From positions 112,659,267 through 112,723,266 of the forward strand of contig OY856411.1 in NCBI GenBank assembly GCA_963693085.1: a DNA stretch of 64,000 nt, given 5' to 3'. Each line of letters begins with the position of its first letter. Within the stretch, counting starts at the first letter, position 1. The notes under the pieces were generated by a model, which was given only the letters and a program-made list of their open reading frames with translations, did not search any database and was not told the DNA's origin. The stretch is from Alisma plantago-aquatica (lineage: Eukaryota > Streptophyta > Magnoliopsida > Alismatales > Alismataceae). Made by a program: the position numbers and the translations under genes. This document shows positions 1 to 13,600 of the stretch, piece after piece.

Positions 1-2480
1 TTTGAAATTTTCATAGCTATGTAAACAATTCAATTTTCACCAATAGTTTTGGCATTTTTTTTGACCAATTAAAGTTAACAAACATATTGAAAAATATATA
101 CTAAACCAAAACCAAACAATGAAATTAAAGGACATCTACATACATGATCACCAACTAAACTAAGGATATGTGGTCCACCATTATAATATGGGGAACACAA
201 ATGTGTTCAAATTTTAACTTTCAAAAAAATGAATGATGAAATATAATCATACCATTTCAGAAAATTTTGATGAATTAATACTAGAGATAAATAAAAAACC
301 CAATAAAAACTATATTTTGTTGTTTATCTAATTAAACTAATATTAGTGCCTTTTGGACCATGTCATGTAATGACCAACATGGTAATTCAGTCAACCATTC
401 CCTACACATTTAGGTCTATCTTTTTGATGTCTCAATAGTAGGCTTCTTTTTATTAACAAATTATATTGATATGTGTTTAGTTTTGTGTTTTGTACACAGT
501 AGGTTGTTTTTCAAATGATGACATAAATATTATAAAATATTATACCAATTTGTGTCTGGCTTTCCAAATAGTCTGAATTTCTTTTTGCCCATGCAATTTC
601 TCCTTGATGTTTAATGTTCTAAAATGCATTGTGATGATTTTTCATTTGGATTTGAAACATCACAGGGTTTGATGCCACATTCTAGGTTGGGCACAAAATA
701 TTTTCCTAAGCCAAATTATATAGGATTTCAATAGAGATTTTAACTTAAGATTTAATGATTTTTTCCCACTCTTAGCTTTAGTTGTGTTTTTCTTATATGG
801 ATTGGATTGATATGATTTTTTCCATGGATATGAACCACCACTTCGTTTCATGCCACATTTTCCTCAATTTGGGTGATATTATTGTTGTTGTAGTTTCATC
901 TCATAATCCTGATACATTCAGGCCTAACCACATTTTGTATGCTTAGTTCATTTTTAGCTAAGTTGTTTTCCAAATTCTGGCCATCGGTAGGATTTAGACC
1001 TACCTTTAATAGGGTTTGGTTTCCATTTGAGCCGATGTAGCTGGACATGGCTCTTTTTCATGTGTAAATCAAGTTGCATGACATACTTTGCAGTCATTGA
1101 TACATGTGTTAGGAGTCCACAACTGGTCTGTAAATCATGATGAGGCTTTAGTATGGTTGTTAATGTGTGTTGACCTTGGCTTAACCTATTTTATAAACAA
1201 GTAGATGTCAATGGTAATATAGTGAACCAATCCCTATGATTGATCCTAATTTAGTTCAGTATTGTTTTGCATTCATACACAATCGTGCTAAAATTTGCAG
1301 TGTGCATTTCCGATTTTAGGCTTGATATTTTTGATGTCACAACTTTACTGTGTGGGGCATGACATTTTCAGTACATCCAATGCAATAAGATTAGGGTAGA
1401 CTACAATTTGTATACCTACTTTATTTTTAGCCAAACTATTTTCCAAATAGTGCTTGTGAGTCAGATTTAGACCTATCCCTAATAGGGTTTGCTTTCCACT
1501 TGGGCCAATACAACTGAACATGTCTCTCTTCCATGTGCTATGCAAGCTGCATGATACACTTTGCAGTCATTGATACATGCAGTCATTGATACTTTCTGGC
1601 TGTATATGTTCTAAAGGTTTGTAGAAGATGAGCTTGTAAAAGCTGAGGTTGTAGGTTTGGAAACCATGTTGGTGGTTTTGAGGTTTACGAATTCTCCTTT
1701 GATACTAGCAGATAGGACCCATGCTCCTGTTCATTTTCTAATTCAGTTCAAAATGATTAGAATGTGCCTGGGTCCTTATTATAAGTATGTTCTTTTATCC
1801 TTATAAAAAGTATTTCAAACATAGTGTCATGTACTCATAAAACTAAAGAGGTAGGAATCTATCTTATTTACATATAGGTCAGAGAATAATAACCTCACAT
1901 AACTCGTTTAGAAAATTTACAATTTTTAGATGAATCCTTCTTGTCATAAACTTTGTGGTACTATCAAAATAATAAGATGATAAAATTATCTTGTAGTAGT
2001 GTTTTGATAAACACATAAGTACAAGACTATAGTAAAAATTTGGAAAGACACCACTAACCTCTTTAAATAGGTCTCACACCTGCTATTGTAGTGCATGGAT
2101 ACTCCAAATTAAATAGGTCTCACACCTATACAAAATAACCCAGACACCAATAATCTCTTTAATAATCTAAAATATGAATGTTGATTCAACAAATAGTTAA
2201 TAAGTGCCACCTCATTTTATGAAATACCAAGCTACATCAAATTATAGAAAATACTAGTTACTTCCTTGAAATTCTCAAAGAAGGATTAGTGAACATTGGA
2301 CCAATTACAAAGATATAGGACATGATCTCCTCTCTTAGATTTCTTTTCAAGCTATCATGTCCCCCACAATAATGTTGGTTATGTCTAGCAAAAAAAGGTT
2401 AACTGATGTTATATGAATTTTTCGGAAAATATATAACATCATTATATGTACTTACAATTGTTAGTACTAACATTTTGCAG
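1..2480. other. gene-free flank, possibly the 5' region of CACTA element A
   Basis: AT-rich sequence without a convincing coding frame. The one visible structure is a diverged tandem duplication near 930-1107 and 1402-1579 (period about 473 bp); both copies end in the same stretch, 'ttgcagtcattgatacatg'. In the second copy the last 19 bases are partly repeated again. No CACTA terminus or subterminal repeat array was found here, so if this belongs to element A its left end lies outside the window. Confidence 0.4.
930..1579. repeat. two-copy tandem duplication, period about 473 bp
   Basis: Positions 930-1107 and 1402-1579 align along their length, sharing stretches such as 'tttagacctacc/tatcc..taatagggttt' and the identical tail at 1089-1107 and 1561-1579. 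The copies are clearly diverged, so the duplication is old. No function is suggested by the sequence. Confidence 0.65.
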
Positions 2481-2982
2481 TCTCGGTCCACCCACAACAA
2501 TCACTATGAACTGGGCCTCTATGCCAATGTTATTGTTCCCTGATAAAGAACAATTGAACATCATCCTAGATGATCGTTCTTTAAACCAACTAACCATACT
2601 CGCACATTGGCGTTTCTAAATGGAAGACACTACAGGCCTGGTGAAGTGACCCTAAATTTTGGCAATTCTTCACATATTATCGAGGTTGAGTATGATTTAG
2701 CGGGAAATCTTATATCAAAATCTAGTTGGCATGATTGGATTAGAATGATGCTAGTGGGCCATAGAAACAAGTTTTTTCTCCATCCAGTTGACCATAATAC
2801 CATCCATGTATGGATAACCAACGTCAACAATGAGACCCCCGATCATCTATGGAGGTATGAGTGCACGATGGAGCAAACCAGCTCAGACGAATCTAATGAT
2901 GAGGCCCCTGTCAGTTCAGATTCATCTAAATACAGTGAGGAGCTCCGCGACACAACACAATCATCAAAAAGGCCACAGTAGG
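2480..2982 (+). pseudogene. unrecognised coding fragment, weakly B3-like
   Basis: An open frame runs from about 2610 to a TAG at 2979-2981 and encodes roughly 120 residues. It has a hydrophobic, beta-strand-like first half and a Ser/Asp/Glu-rich tail (SSDESNDE, SSDSS). A likely splice acceptor (ttttgcag) precedes it near 2480. Another frame between 2507 and 2617 begins with a good ATG and reads MNWASMPMLLFPDK, so one frameshift may separate two parts of the same protein. The spacing of W-x-x-W-I, L-x-G and F in 'KSSWHDWIRMMLVGHRNKFF' faintly recalls the end of a plant B3 DNA-binding domain, but I do not recognise the family. It lies just upstream of a CACTA transposase and may be a captured exon or part of the element's own leader. 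Confidence 0.35.
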
Positions 2983-3368
2983 TCCAATTAACAAATATAA
3001 TTATCCTGTCTTGTTTTGTGTGTACACTTTTTGTCTTAAAGTAATCAATCCACATAGCTACTTTCTTTTCTGAACTTCAAGAGAAGATCGCCACAATGAA
3101 AAGTCCTCAAAGATACTCATGCAGGACCATGTTGGTGTAGTATTTAGTTGTCTATCTATCTAGACTTGTCTGTATTAATAGTTATTTTAATTATGCACAT
3201 GTTTAGGGGTACACCAACCCCTTTGTGTAGTTACTATTTAGGGGTACACCCCTGTGTGTGGATGTACAAAGATATTAATGAATGGAACTAGTATTTTCTC
3301 ATATTGTATAGTCTTTTTTGATATGACATACTTATTCATATATGTTATATGTTTTACTATTTTTATAG

Positions 3369-6300
3369 AATGGATAAGTCTTGGATAGCAGAGGATGACC
3401 AGACGAGCAGTAAATACTTATGTGGAGTATCAAAATTTTTGGATTTTGCTTTTGAACATTCATTGATTGGAGAAAGATTGTATGCCCATGTAGAAAGTGT
3501 GCTAATGTATACCATGTCACCAGAAAGACTGCATTAAGACATCTATTATGGCATGTCTTCTTACCAAGCTATATTTCTTGGGCTTTTTATGGTGAAGATG
3601 TCGATGTTCAAATGGATGCTCCTACTGATCAAGGAGATTTCTTGAATGCTGAAAATTTACAAGATATGTTGCATGATACTTTTCTGAGTTTCAGTGAAGG
3701 AGGAAATACGGAAGGAGTGGAGCCATCCAGTGATCAACATTTCAATGCTGACAAATTTTATATCTTGTTAAAGGATTCTGAGACAGAATTATATCTAGGG
3801 TGTAAGAAATATAGCAACCTTGCTTGCATCCTAGAATTCTATCACCCGATCTGTCTTAGTGGCTTGAGAAATAAAGCATCATCTATGTTTCTTACGTTCT
3901 TTAATAATATGCTACCATAAGGAGAACAATTACCTAATTCATTTTATGAGCTAAAAAAGATGATTACGGGGTTGGGCTTAGATTATGTGAAGATTCATGT
4001 TTGTCTAAATGGTTGCATGTTGTTTTGGAAGGATTATGCTGATAAAGATGTATGTGATATATGTGGAGCATCAAGATGGAAAATGATTACAATCCCAGAT
4101 GATGATGATAGCTTGAAAAAAAACCCAAGACAATACTTGTCAAAGTGCTCAGACACTTTTCACTTATACCACACCTAATGTAGTTGTTCATGTCATCAAA
4201 AACCTCTTCCTTAATGAGGTGGCATGTAGAAGAATATGAAAAAGATGAAAAGTTAAGACACCCAGTAGATTCACCTGCATGGAAAACATTTGATGTGATG
4301 CAACCAGAATTTTCTACAGATGCTAGAAACATTCGATTGGGACTTGCAACTGACGGATTTAATCCTTTTGGGACAATGAGTACTTCTTACAGTACATGGC
4401 CTATTGTGATTATTCCATATAATTTACCTCCTTGGTTGTACATGAAGCAACCATATTTTATGTTGTCCCTACTCATTCCTAGACCAACTTCACCCGAAAA
4501 TATAGATGTGTACTTGCATCCATTGATTGATGAGTTGAAAGAACTATGGGATACCGGTGTACACACATATGACGTTGGAACCAAGGAATTATTTCTGATG
4601 TCTGCCTCTTTATTATGGACTATTTGTGATTTTTCAGGATATGCACATCTATCTTGTTGGAGTACTAAAGGCTACAAATCATGTCCTTATTGTAATAAAG
4701 ATACTCTCTCACATTGGTTGCCACATAGCCGTAAAGTTTGCTACAGAGGACACCGTAGGTTTTTGCCAACCAGCCACAGATTCTGAAAAGAAGAAAAGGC
4801 ATTTGAAGGTGAGCGAGAATTTAGGTGTCTACCTAAACCTCCTTCTGGAGCTCAAATCTTATCACAATTGGAGGATGGAAGAACTGTAATTGGTAAGAAA
4901 AGGCCAAGAGGTAAAGATTCAACACACAATTGGGATAGGAAAAGCATATTTTTTGAGCTACCATACTAGAAATCTAACATTGTAAGGAACAATCTCGATG
5001 TCATGCACATTGAGAAGAATATATGTGAGAGTATTGTTGGAACATTTCTAGGTTTGAAGGATAAAAGTAAAGACAAGTTGAATGCAAGGAAGGATTTGGA
5101 GGATATGGGAATCAGATTTCTGCTTCATCCAAAAACTATTGGTAAATATACCATCCTGCCTCCAGCTTGCTGTATAATGAGAAAAGATGAAAAAATATTA
5201 TTTTGCAACCTCCTAAAATCTGTCAAAGTTCCAGACGAGTATGCGTCTAATATATCTAGATGTGCACGGCTGAAGGATCAAAAGATGCTACCAATGAAAA
5301 GTCACAATTATCACGTGTTGATGCAACAACTTCTACCATTAGTTGTCACTGTGTCTTTGCCCAGTAAGAATGCTAAGTCATGTATTATTAATCTTTGTCA
5401 CTATTTTCAAAAGTTGTGACACTTTGTGAGATGGAGAAGATATTCCCTCCATGTTTTTTTGACATAATGATGCATCTATCAGTCCATCTCACTTATGAAG
5501 CTAAGATAGCCGACCATGTTCAGTATCGTTGGATGTATCCAGTTGAAAGGTAACTTTTCACACATTGTGATGACTTTACCTATTGGAATGTAAGTTGTCA
5601 TAATATTTTCCTCAACTTTGTTATCAGGTATCTGATGACCCTAAAAGGATATGTTCGTAATAAAAGATGTCCAGAAGGATCAATAGTAGAAGGATATATA
5701 GCCGAAGAGTGTCTAACTTTTTGTTCAAGATACTTGGATGGAGTTGAAACAAAATTAAATCGGCCAAATAGAAATGATATTGACGAAGCAAATTTGGAAA
5801 ACAACCCAACACATGATAGTGATGATTGGTCAATTTTCTCGACAGTAGGTCGTGGTGTTGGTAAAATGGTAACATGTGTCTTGGATGAACATACATTGTT
5901 ACAAGCCCATAAGCATGTACTATTTAATTGTGAAGCAACTGAACCCTACATTAAGTAAGATAGTGACAATTGTCTTCTGTTAATAAAATGCTATAACATA
6001 TTCCAATGACATATTGCACATATTTTGTATTCAGGAAGCACTATGATATCATTAGGCAAAAACGTCCTCAGAAGTCCTTCAAAGAGGTTCAGAGAATACA
6101 TAGTAACTCATTTGATGGATGGTTTTAGGAACATGTAAGTTTAGTTGTGGTAATTAAATTTGTTATGCTTAATGAATAAAGTCTAACAAACGTTTCTTTT
6201 GTTAGATTGAGACACTCCTAAGAACAGAGATGGTGGATGATAAAATCAAGTTTCTTTCTCAAGGTCCACATATCTAGCCATTAAGTACAAGGGCTATGTT

Positions 6301-6930
6301 GTCAATGGTCACAGATTTCATACCAAGGCAAAAGATGCAAATCGAACAACACAAAATAGTGGAGTCTTTCTAGTAGCTAAGACTGATTGTTATTCTAAAA
6401 CCACTGACCGCAATCCAATTACTAGATATGTTACCTACTATGGTGTTTTGAAGGACGTTATTGTGCTCAATTATTATGAACACTTTAAGGTGGCATTATT
6501 TAAGTGTTATTGGGTGGACATCTACTCAAAGAGGGGAATAAAGCATGATGAACATGGAGTGACTCTTGTTAATTTGAGATGACTTCAAACTACAGGAGAA
6601 CCATTTATAGTGGCATCTCAAGTTGGACAAGTATTTTCTGTAGAAGATGTCATTGCAAAAGGGTGGCATTTTGTTGTAAAGATTGCCCCATGAGATATGT
6701 TCAACATGGAAGAACAATCTTGTATTGAGAATGTCGAAGCTTATGTGCAAGGTGAAACTAGAGATGGGCCATCAATGACATCAGAGGATGAAGATACTGA
6801 TTGTGACATAGTTAGATTGGATATGGAAGGAATTACTATTGATAGTTTAACAATTGAAAAAGACCAATCCCAAATTCAGCATGATGATGAAAGTGTATCT
6901 CAAAGTGATGATGATGACAGTTTTGAATGA
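3369..6930 (+). pseudogene. CACTA element A gene 1: TNP2-type transposase, decayed
   Basis: Remnant of a TNPD-like DDE-type transposase, which in intact CACTA elements binds and cuts the termini. Domains appear in the usual order. The transposase-associated domain starts at 3369 (MDKSW) and continues, after a one-base frameshift near 3480, into a CPCRKC zinc-binding motif. The tnp2 core runs from about 3960 to 5200, with the block STWPIVIIPYNLPPWLYMK at 4390-4450, a CPYC motif at 4681 and GHRRFLP at 4748. DUF4218 follows at 5200-5600 and 5630-5960. The DUF4216 part lies at 6270-6690 and the protein ends in an acidic tail (DDDDSFE) at 6930. In-frame stops and frameshifts near 3480, 3918, 4165, 4785, 4969, 6277 and 6580 make it non-functional. 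Introns probably lie near 5550-5630 and 5958-6035. Confidence 0.9.
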
Positions 6931-7233
6931 GAAGATTACAAAATAGCAGCCAATGTTTCTTTTAGTTTGTCATTATTATTTGACTTGAATAAGCCTTTTC
7001 TGGCTCGATGTATCTCTTTAATTTTTTGTCCCACATTGTGCTCTAGCTAGGTGTATGCATTTTGCATGTCTGACATTCTTCTTAATCAAATCTATCCTTG
7101 TCTTTACTGTTGTTTATAATTATATTTGATTAAATATCTGTGTTTTGTTTTTAAATATTAATTATAAAATTGTTATTATGTTGTTCAATATTTTTTTAAA
7201 TGGCTTCATTTTTATGTGACTTGATATCTCAGG

Positions 7234-9670
7234 ATGAGAGAACAGTACAGTGACATCTTCCATAACAAGACAGCAACAAGGAATGATAAGAACAACAACA
7301 ATGACTCTTGTACAACGAATCATTTACCTAGCATTACTCGACATGGTTGTTGGAAATCTTTGAACCTGTCATCCTCAAATCGCTCCAAAAAAAATTTAGC
7401 TTCCCTTCCAGCTGAATTTCAAAATGATAGAGCAAAGAAATTCAATAAAACTGCTGCTAGCTCTGCAAAAAATACCCAATCAGCCACATCTCCCCAAGAC
7501 TCTAATATGGTTGGTGTTTTGAAATCCTCTCAAGCATGCACAACTGAAAAGGAGATGGGAACAAGGTTCCAAAATCAACACAACAAAGAGAGTGGTGATA
7601 AAGTTACAAGATTAAGAAATTCACAGCTATCACGTATGCCTAATGTCAACGCTTCCGTGTCTATTCATTCTAGAAGTGTAGAGAATAGAGCTACCATAAC
7701 CAAAATAGCAAAGCATTTACTAATAACATGGACCAAAATGACATCTCTGATCACCATGTTGAGTCATTGAATGTTACAACAACACCTTCTGATGGGTTAG
7801 GTAATCATTTTATTCATACCATTGCATTTATAGTGCTGCATTTAATTATATATAATTTTCCATATATATTTTATCCTTTATAAATGAATGCTTAGGTCAA
7901 AAACATCGAGCACGTGGCCGAACACAATGCTTGAAATTCTGGAAAAGAAAGCCCGACGATCCAATTCCCATTGAAAAAAATCAATTTGGACAACCAGTAG
8001 GTGAAAACCAATGTCACTTATCAAGTTTTCTGACAACCATTGCAAGAGATACCAATCTTTTTCCACTAAACTACGAGGACTGGAGATAGTTTCTAGCAAA
8101 TAAAAAGATTCTATATGGAATTTTGTGAAGGTATATTATTAAATTTTAGTTTTAAATGGTTAAATGAAGCTTCTAATTGATATCCTTTATGTCGATAAAG
8201 TAAATTCACAATGGATTCAGATCTAAAGGAGTGGACAATGAAGAGACTAGGAAAGAAATGGAAGGACCACAAGTGGGAGTTAAGGAGACTATGCTTCCTA
8301 GAAGATAGTCCATATGAACAACAACTTGAACAAGTTGTTCCCCGTGTGGACAAGTCTCATTGGAAATTTCTTGTGGATTATTGGAGGAGTAATAAAGGAA
8401 AGGTAATACTTTTTCTTTCTATTCATTGATACCTAAATTACCTCACAGATAATTACTATGCACAATAATGCAATATTTGTCACAGAGGAAGTCTATAACT
8501 AACAAGACAAGCAGAAAATTTCAAAAAGTTAGCCACACAACAAGAACCAAGTCATTTGCATGTCTGAAATATGATGTAAGTTAGTAATTTTTGTGATCCA
8601 TTTAGACAGTTTGATGACATCCGTTAATTGATGTTTACAATAACCTTGTTTGAATGATAAAGACGGAGAAGGAAATAGGGGGAGAAGTGGATCCCATAAT
8701 ATTTTTTGAGAAAACTCATCGTAAAAAAGATGGGAGCATAGTTGATGTTGAATCTGCAAAAATTTTAGTACAACACATCCTATCCTATAGTATTATGTTA
8801 CATATACTAATTGGAAAGAGGTATATATTTTGTATAAAATTCATCTCCTATGAGTTGTTGTATGTAGGAAAAAATATCTGAGGTAGGAGAAGAGCTGTGA
8901 AGAAAACAACCTGATGTTACTTCAGATGAAATTTATAGGCATGTTATGGGAGAAGAGAGACCAGGATATGTTCGTGGTTATGGACTTGGACCATCGCCTT
9001 CTGATATTTGGGGCAAGAACCATAAATCCCGAGAAGCTGAAGAAGAGCAAAGGAAGCATTTCTAGGATAAGCTTGATGAAGAACAACAGTTGGAATTTGA
9101 TGCAAAACTTCAAGAACAAAAGGATGAATTCAACCAAAAATTAGAGGAGTTACTTGCTTTAATAAGAGCAGGAAACAGTGAAGCACAACATGTTGGCACT
9201 GGCCAAATATGAATACATTTTATACAAGATGTGTGGTATCAATTATTTTCCATGTTGACTTTTATGGACTTATGACAAAAATAAAATAATTGTGTTGACA
9301 AACTTATTAATGCAAACTCCACTCCATATAATACATTCATCATTTAAGAAAGGACAAGTATGTTTGTATTTGTGTAAATTGCACATCTTTTTACATTTAT
9401 ATAAATTTGTTATGTAAACTATATTTTTTTTCTAGGATGTGTATCTGCTGAGTTTCATAGATCTAGATGCTAGAATTGCATTCGGTCGAGCATCTGAGGT
9501 TGACCCCATGAAAAGGGTGGGAGGTGAAATTTTAGGCTCATCATTTGTTGGTGTTTGTAGAGGTTGCGTTGTTGGACAACGATCCTCTAGTGAGACCTTA
9601 TGATCAATATCAATCTATTGATGATGTTGTTGGCAACGTCATAGCATGGCCGAAAACACATATATTGTAA
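7234..9670 (+). pseudogene. CACTA element A gene 2: Ptta/En-Spm-type protein, interrupted
   Basis: Multi-exon second gene of element A, of the plant transposase Ptta/En-Spm kind (TNPA-like accessory factor). A polar, low-complexity N-terminal exon (7234-7770) is followed by the conserved block near 7895-8130 (RGRTQCLKFW, then GQPVGENQ and an NYEDWR-like motif), then SHWKFLVDYW near 8356. Next come an exon with EVDPIIFFEKTHRKKDGS at 8690-8745, an RPGYVRGYGLGPSPSDIWG block near 8958-9015 and a Glu/Gln-rich coiled coil to 9212. The exon at 9436-9670 (PYDQYQSIDDVVGNVIAWPK) matches the domain that in element B lies just before the protease. Stops within the frames (8087, 8897, 9063) show decay. 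Element B is inserted 25 bases beyond, apparently in the next intron. Confidence 0.8.
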
Positions 9671-9695
9671 AGGTGAGCAAAAAGAATTTCTTATA

Positions 9696-10180
9696 CACTA
9701 TGATAGAACCGACCTTTGGTGTCGGTTATTTAAGGCCTTTGGCGACGGTTAAAAAGTGACACCTATGTGGGTGACACTAAAAGGTGAACCCTTAGGCCTC
9801 GATATGAAAATCGACGCCAAAAACCTTCACGCCACCCAAAATGTGCCAGCAGGGGCACTATAGGTGTCGGTTATTAGTAGGGAAACCGACACCAGAACCC
9901 TTCATGCCACAAAAAGGGTGCCAACAGGGGCACTATAGGCGTCGGTTATTAGTAGGGAAATCGACGCCCAAAGCCTTCACGCCACAAAAGGGCACCTTCT
10001 AGGACACCATAGGCGTAAGTTTCTTAGTAATAACCGATGCCATATAACCTGCCACCATGGCCGTGCTGGCCAGCACGGCCGTGTTGTCTGGCTACGTTAG
10101 ACGGCGGTTTTTTGCTATTAACCGACACTGTAAGCCTTTGTTGTCGATTTTCGACTAATAACTGACACCTTTGTTTTGAA
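9696..10180. repeat. left subterminal repeats of CACTA element B
   Basis: Many direct and inverted copies of a short motif of the form GTCGGTTATTAGTAGG / AACCGACGCC, spaced roughly every 30-60 bases. Such arrays are the binding sites of the TNPA-type protein in En/Spm. The same motif recurs at the other end of the element. A segment of about 74 bp, starting with 'ccttcacgccac' or 'ccttcatgccac', is repeated three times around 9825-9990. Confidence 0.85.
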
Positions 10181-10339
10181 TTTTTTTTTATTATCAGTTT
10201 GTAGGCCTGCTGTGGCTGGTCACAGGATAAAGAAAGCTGCAGTTCAATGGAATTGAACTGCAGGTTTACAACATCCATTGATATCAGCCAACAACATGCC
10301 ACAAACCTGCAAATTTAACAAGATTCATTTTCATACATT

Positions 10340-10640
10340 TAGCAACTTGCAATTCCATTCAATTTTCACACATGTAGAAACATTCACACACATGTGGAAA
10401 CATTCATGTAGAAACATGTAGTTTCTTTCATTTTCACATTCACACATGTAGAAACATTTAGACACATGTAGAAACATTCATGTAGCAACCTACAGTTCCT
10501 TTCATTTTCACATTCACACATGCACATGTAGAAACATTCATGTAGCAACCTGCAGTTCCATTCAGTTTCACATTCACACATGTATAAATATTCAGATACA
10601 TGTAGAAACATTTAGGCATGTAGAAATGTTCACACATATG
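10340..10640. repeat. minisatellite in the 3' part of CACTA element B
   Basis: Imperfect tandem copies of a 60-75 bp unit built around 'catgtagaaacattcatgta' and 'ttcattttcacattcacaca'. It lies behind the stop codon of gene 2 of element B, between the gene and the subterminal repeats. Frames through it give cysteine/methionine-rich repeats on the minus strand, an artefact of the repeat rather than a protein. Confidence 0.75.
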
Positions 10641-10676
10641 AAAATTCAAAAAAAATCATATACAAAATATCATTCT

Positions 10677-13600
10677 TTAGTCATAATCGCTATCAACATT
10701 CCAATTATATTTTAAAACCCCCACTACTTGTATGGCTTTTGCCCATTCTTCTCTTACATCATTTAATTCTTCTGTCGATAGGAAGCATGTACATCTGATA
10801 AGGCCTTACCTGTAGTGGGGTCAGTTTTAAACACATGCAAAGAGAATGATGTATAAGAGATGATGTATATATATAATTAATAATATATAAATAAGATTGA
10901 TATATTTGATATTATCTAATGGGACTATATATAATACCTCAGGTATGGTATCGATGTCCACTGCGGCATATTTGATAATCATGTGCATAAATCACATCAC
11001 ATAGTATGCACATGCCCAACCATTGTCTTGTGTAGCACACTATAAATTTAAACATACAAAATATTAAAAATACAACTAAGCACAATTCACATAAATAATA
11101 TATACATTGGAGTCGGGAACATACTTCCACGTTCTCCCAAATTATTAGCTGGTTCTTTTTTCTGGGGACCTATCCTCTAGCCTTTTTGAACTCATGTAAA
11201 CCCCTACATGTTAATGTAACACAGTAAATTGCATAATTAAATAGTAATGTAATAACATATGTTAATGGATATAAAAATAAAATATTTGTCACCGGAATAA
11301 TGTCATTTTCATTGCATGTCCATATTTTGGATTCAATTTAGTCCCCTTAGGATCTAGATAATAGACAGTGAACGTCCTGGAGACAATAACTAGTAACTCC
11401 CAATGCGTACCCCTGGAGGTAAAAAAGTTAAAAATTAATAACTTGAAATCCACAATAAAAATGTAATTTTCTTAAGTCCAAATTATAAGCAAAGTAAACT
11501 TACTCCACATTGAATGGAGCTATTATCACTGTCTTCTTATTTTGACCAAAATTTTTAAAAGCATCACAACAGTATTGTTGAACTGACATAGGGTCTTTAG
11601 CTACTAGACTAATCAAAGATGGAATCAAAAATCCTACATGTTCAAATGAAAAATATATACATATCTTGTCTAAGTAGCTGCAAAACATGTATTACATATG
11701 CATTAATATATAAGAAACCAGATCATCGGATCCTACACAAGGTATATGGATGCATAAACAATATCTCACCTTATCCATAGCTCTATCACAGATGTATTTA
11801 GCCAATCATAGAGAAACAAATCCAAAATATCTTGTATAAATAGTTTGTTTTTGTATGATTGACCTACAACATCCGCATCTATAGAAACATTTATAGGGCA
11901 ATTTATATCATGTTCGCCTAACCATACTACCATACCCCTACAATTAGGACCTAACAGGGCAGGTAGTTCCTGTGGAACCCAACTTGGTAATGTAGGAGGT
12001 GGAGGTGGATGCCTAGATGCTCTGGGTGTCTTTGTTTTAACCAGTATATATAATTTCAGATCAATTGACCTCATATATATACACTAACAATTAAACGTAA
12101 TGTAAATTTACCATACAATTTTAGTATAGACGACATTCGCTTTGGGCCACAATATCACTCTGCCTTCTATCTCACCAAGCGTTTCACAATATGGGTGGGC
12201 ATATGGCAATAGAAGATCTATCCAATCGGGGAATATACGTATCGGGCTCACACAAACCCAACCATCTGGTAATGGAGACCCATGAAACATTTCCCTGGGA
12301 AGGGATGGGTAACCCGATGCCTCCGCAACGATGTATTCGTTACTTTTTAGACGACATAGCTTCAACCCCTACAAATTTACGTAAAGAATGTTATATACAT
12401 ATATACATATCATCTTGAAAACATATCATCTTGAAAAGACTAGCTACTATGTCATAAAAATACTTACAACGGATGTGCTTGGTGGTGGGTCTATAAGATT
12501 AATCCCAACCTCTGTAGTATGAGTAGAACGGGATGCCATAGGTACTGTCTGAGTGGCAGTCAGAGATGCCTGCCACTTGCTCATTGCTTCATGGAGTGTC
12601 TTATCAACTGCTTCCTTGATTCTCTTATCAACTACTTCATCGACTCTCCTATCAACTATCTTATCTACCTATACATGGATAAAAGAAACGTTAGCTTCTA
12701 ATTATTGAATTCCCTTTTACAGTAGCATTCTAAAAAAAGAATAGGTTACCTCTTTTTGTGAAATTCTCACTTTTGGGACATGTTTGCGCTGGGATGGCCC
12801 AAAGAATGCTTTGATGCCCACACCAGCGCCTGTACCCATAACATTTCCAGGATGCTCTGGGTTACCCAAAGCAACTGTAAATTCATCCCTTATGCCCTCA
12901 GGGATGAACTTACCTTGTTTCCTCAGCTCGTGCAGCTCCCGCTAATCGCCATCAATAGAAATTGGTAAGTAAACACCACAAATAATCAATATTCAAATGA
13001 TTGCTCTAAGAGTTGTATTTTACCATTTTTGCAGCCGCCTTAGCAGCTGCAGGCTTCTTTATTTCTCCCTTCTTGTTTTGCCTCCCAGCTATCCAGACAT
13101 CATGGTGAGGTAGAGGTGTGGTACCTATAGTAGAGGACTCCTGAGTAGCCGTAGACTGAGCAGTACACTCAGCATGTAGTCTTTGGCAAACGCCTGCATA
13201 GACCTTTGGACCCATTGTGTGGTCATGCACATTCAGTGCACACCTTGCTCTTTGTGCCTCACTGATAGCCTAGTTAGTATGCACATTAATTTGGTTAGTA
13301 ACACTAAAGGTTAATCTTGAATAGGTGAATACAACATATATTAATTAAATAAGGAGTAACACCTAATACCTTGAATTCATCTGTGTTTCTTGAAGCAACA
13401 AACACCTCCCATTCTTCTTGGTCCAGGAAGTTCCATTGTTCAGTGGCTAACTTCTTCATCTTCTCACCATCTTTTATGTATTCTTGGGTGTGATTTGTCC
13501 TATAGTTCCTTAGGATCCTCCCACAACGTTGCATCACGCATTTACGATGTAACTTTTCATCCAACACAAATATCTTTCGCAAAATAGAATTGATATTAAC

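Noticed and set aside
1345..1545. 66-codon minus frame in the duplicated segment
   Set aside because: The sister copy of the duplication (930-1107) does not keep the frame.
10384..10649. Cys/Met-rich repetitive minus frames resembling a cysteine-rich peptide
   Set aside because: They only translate the minisatellite; unit length is not kept in frame and there is no start or splice context.
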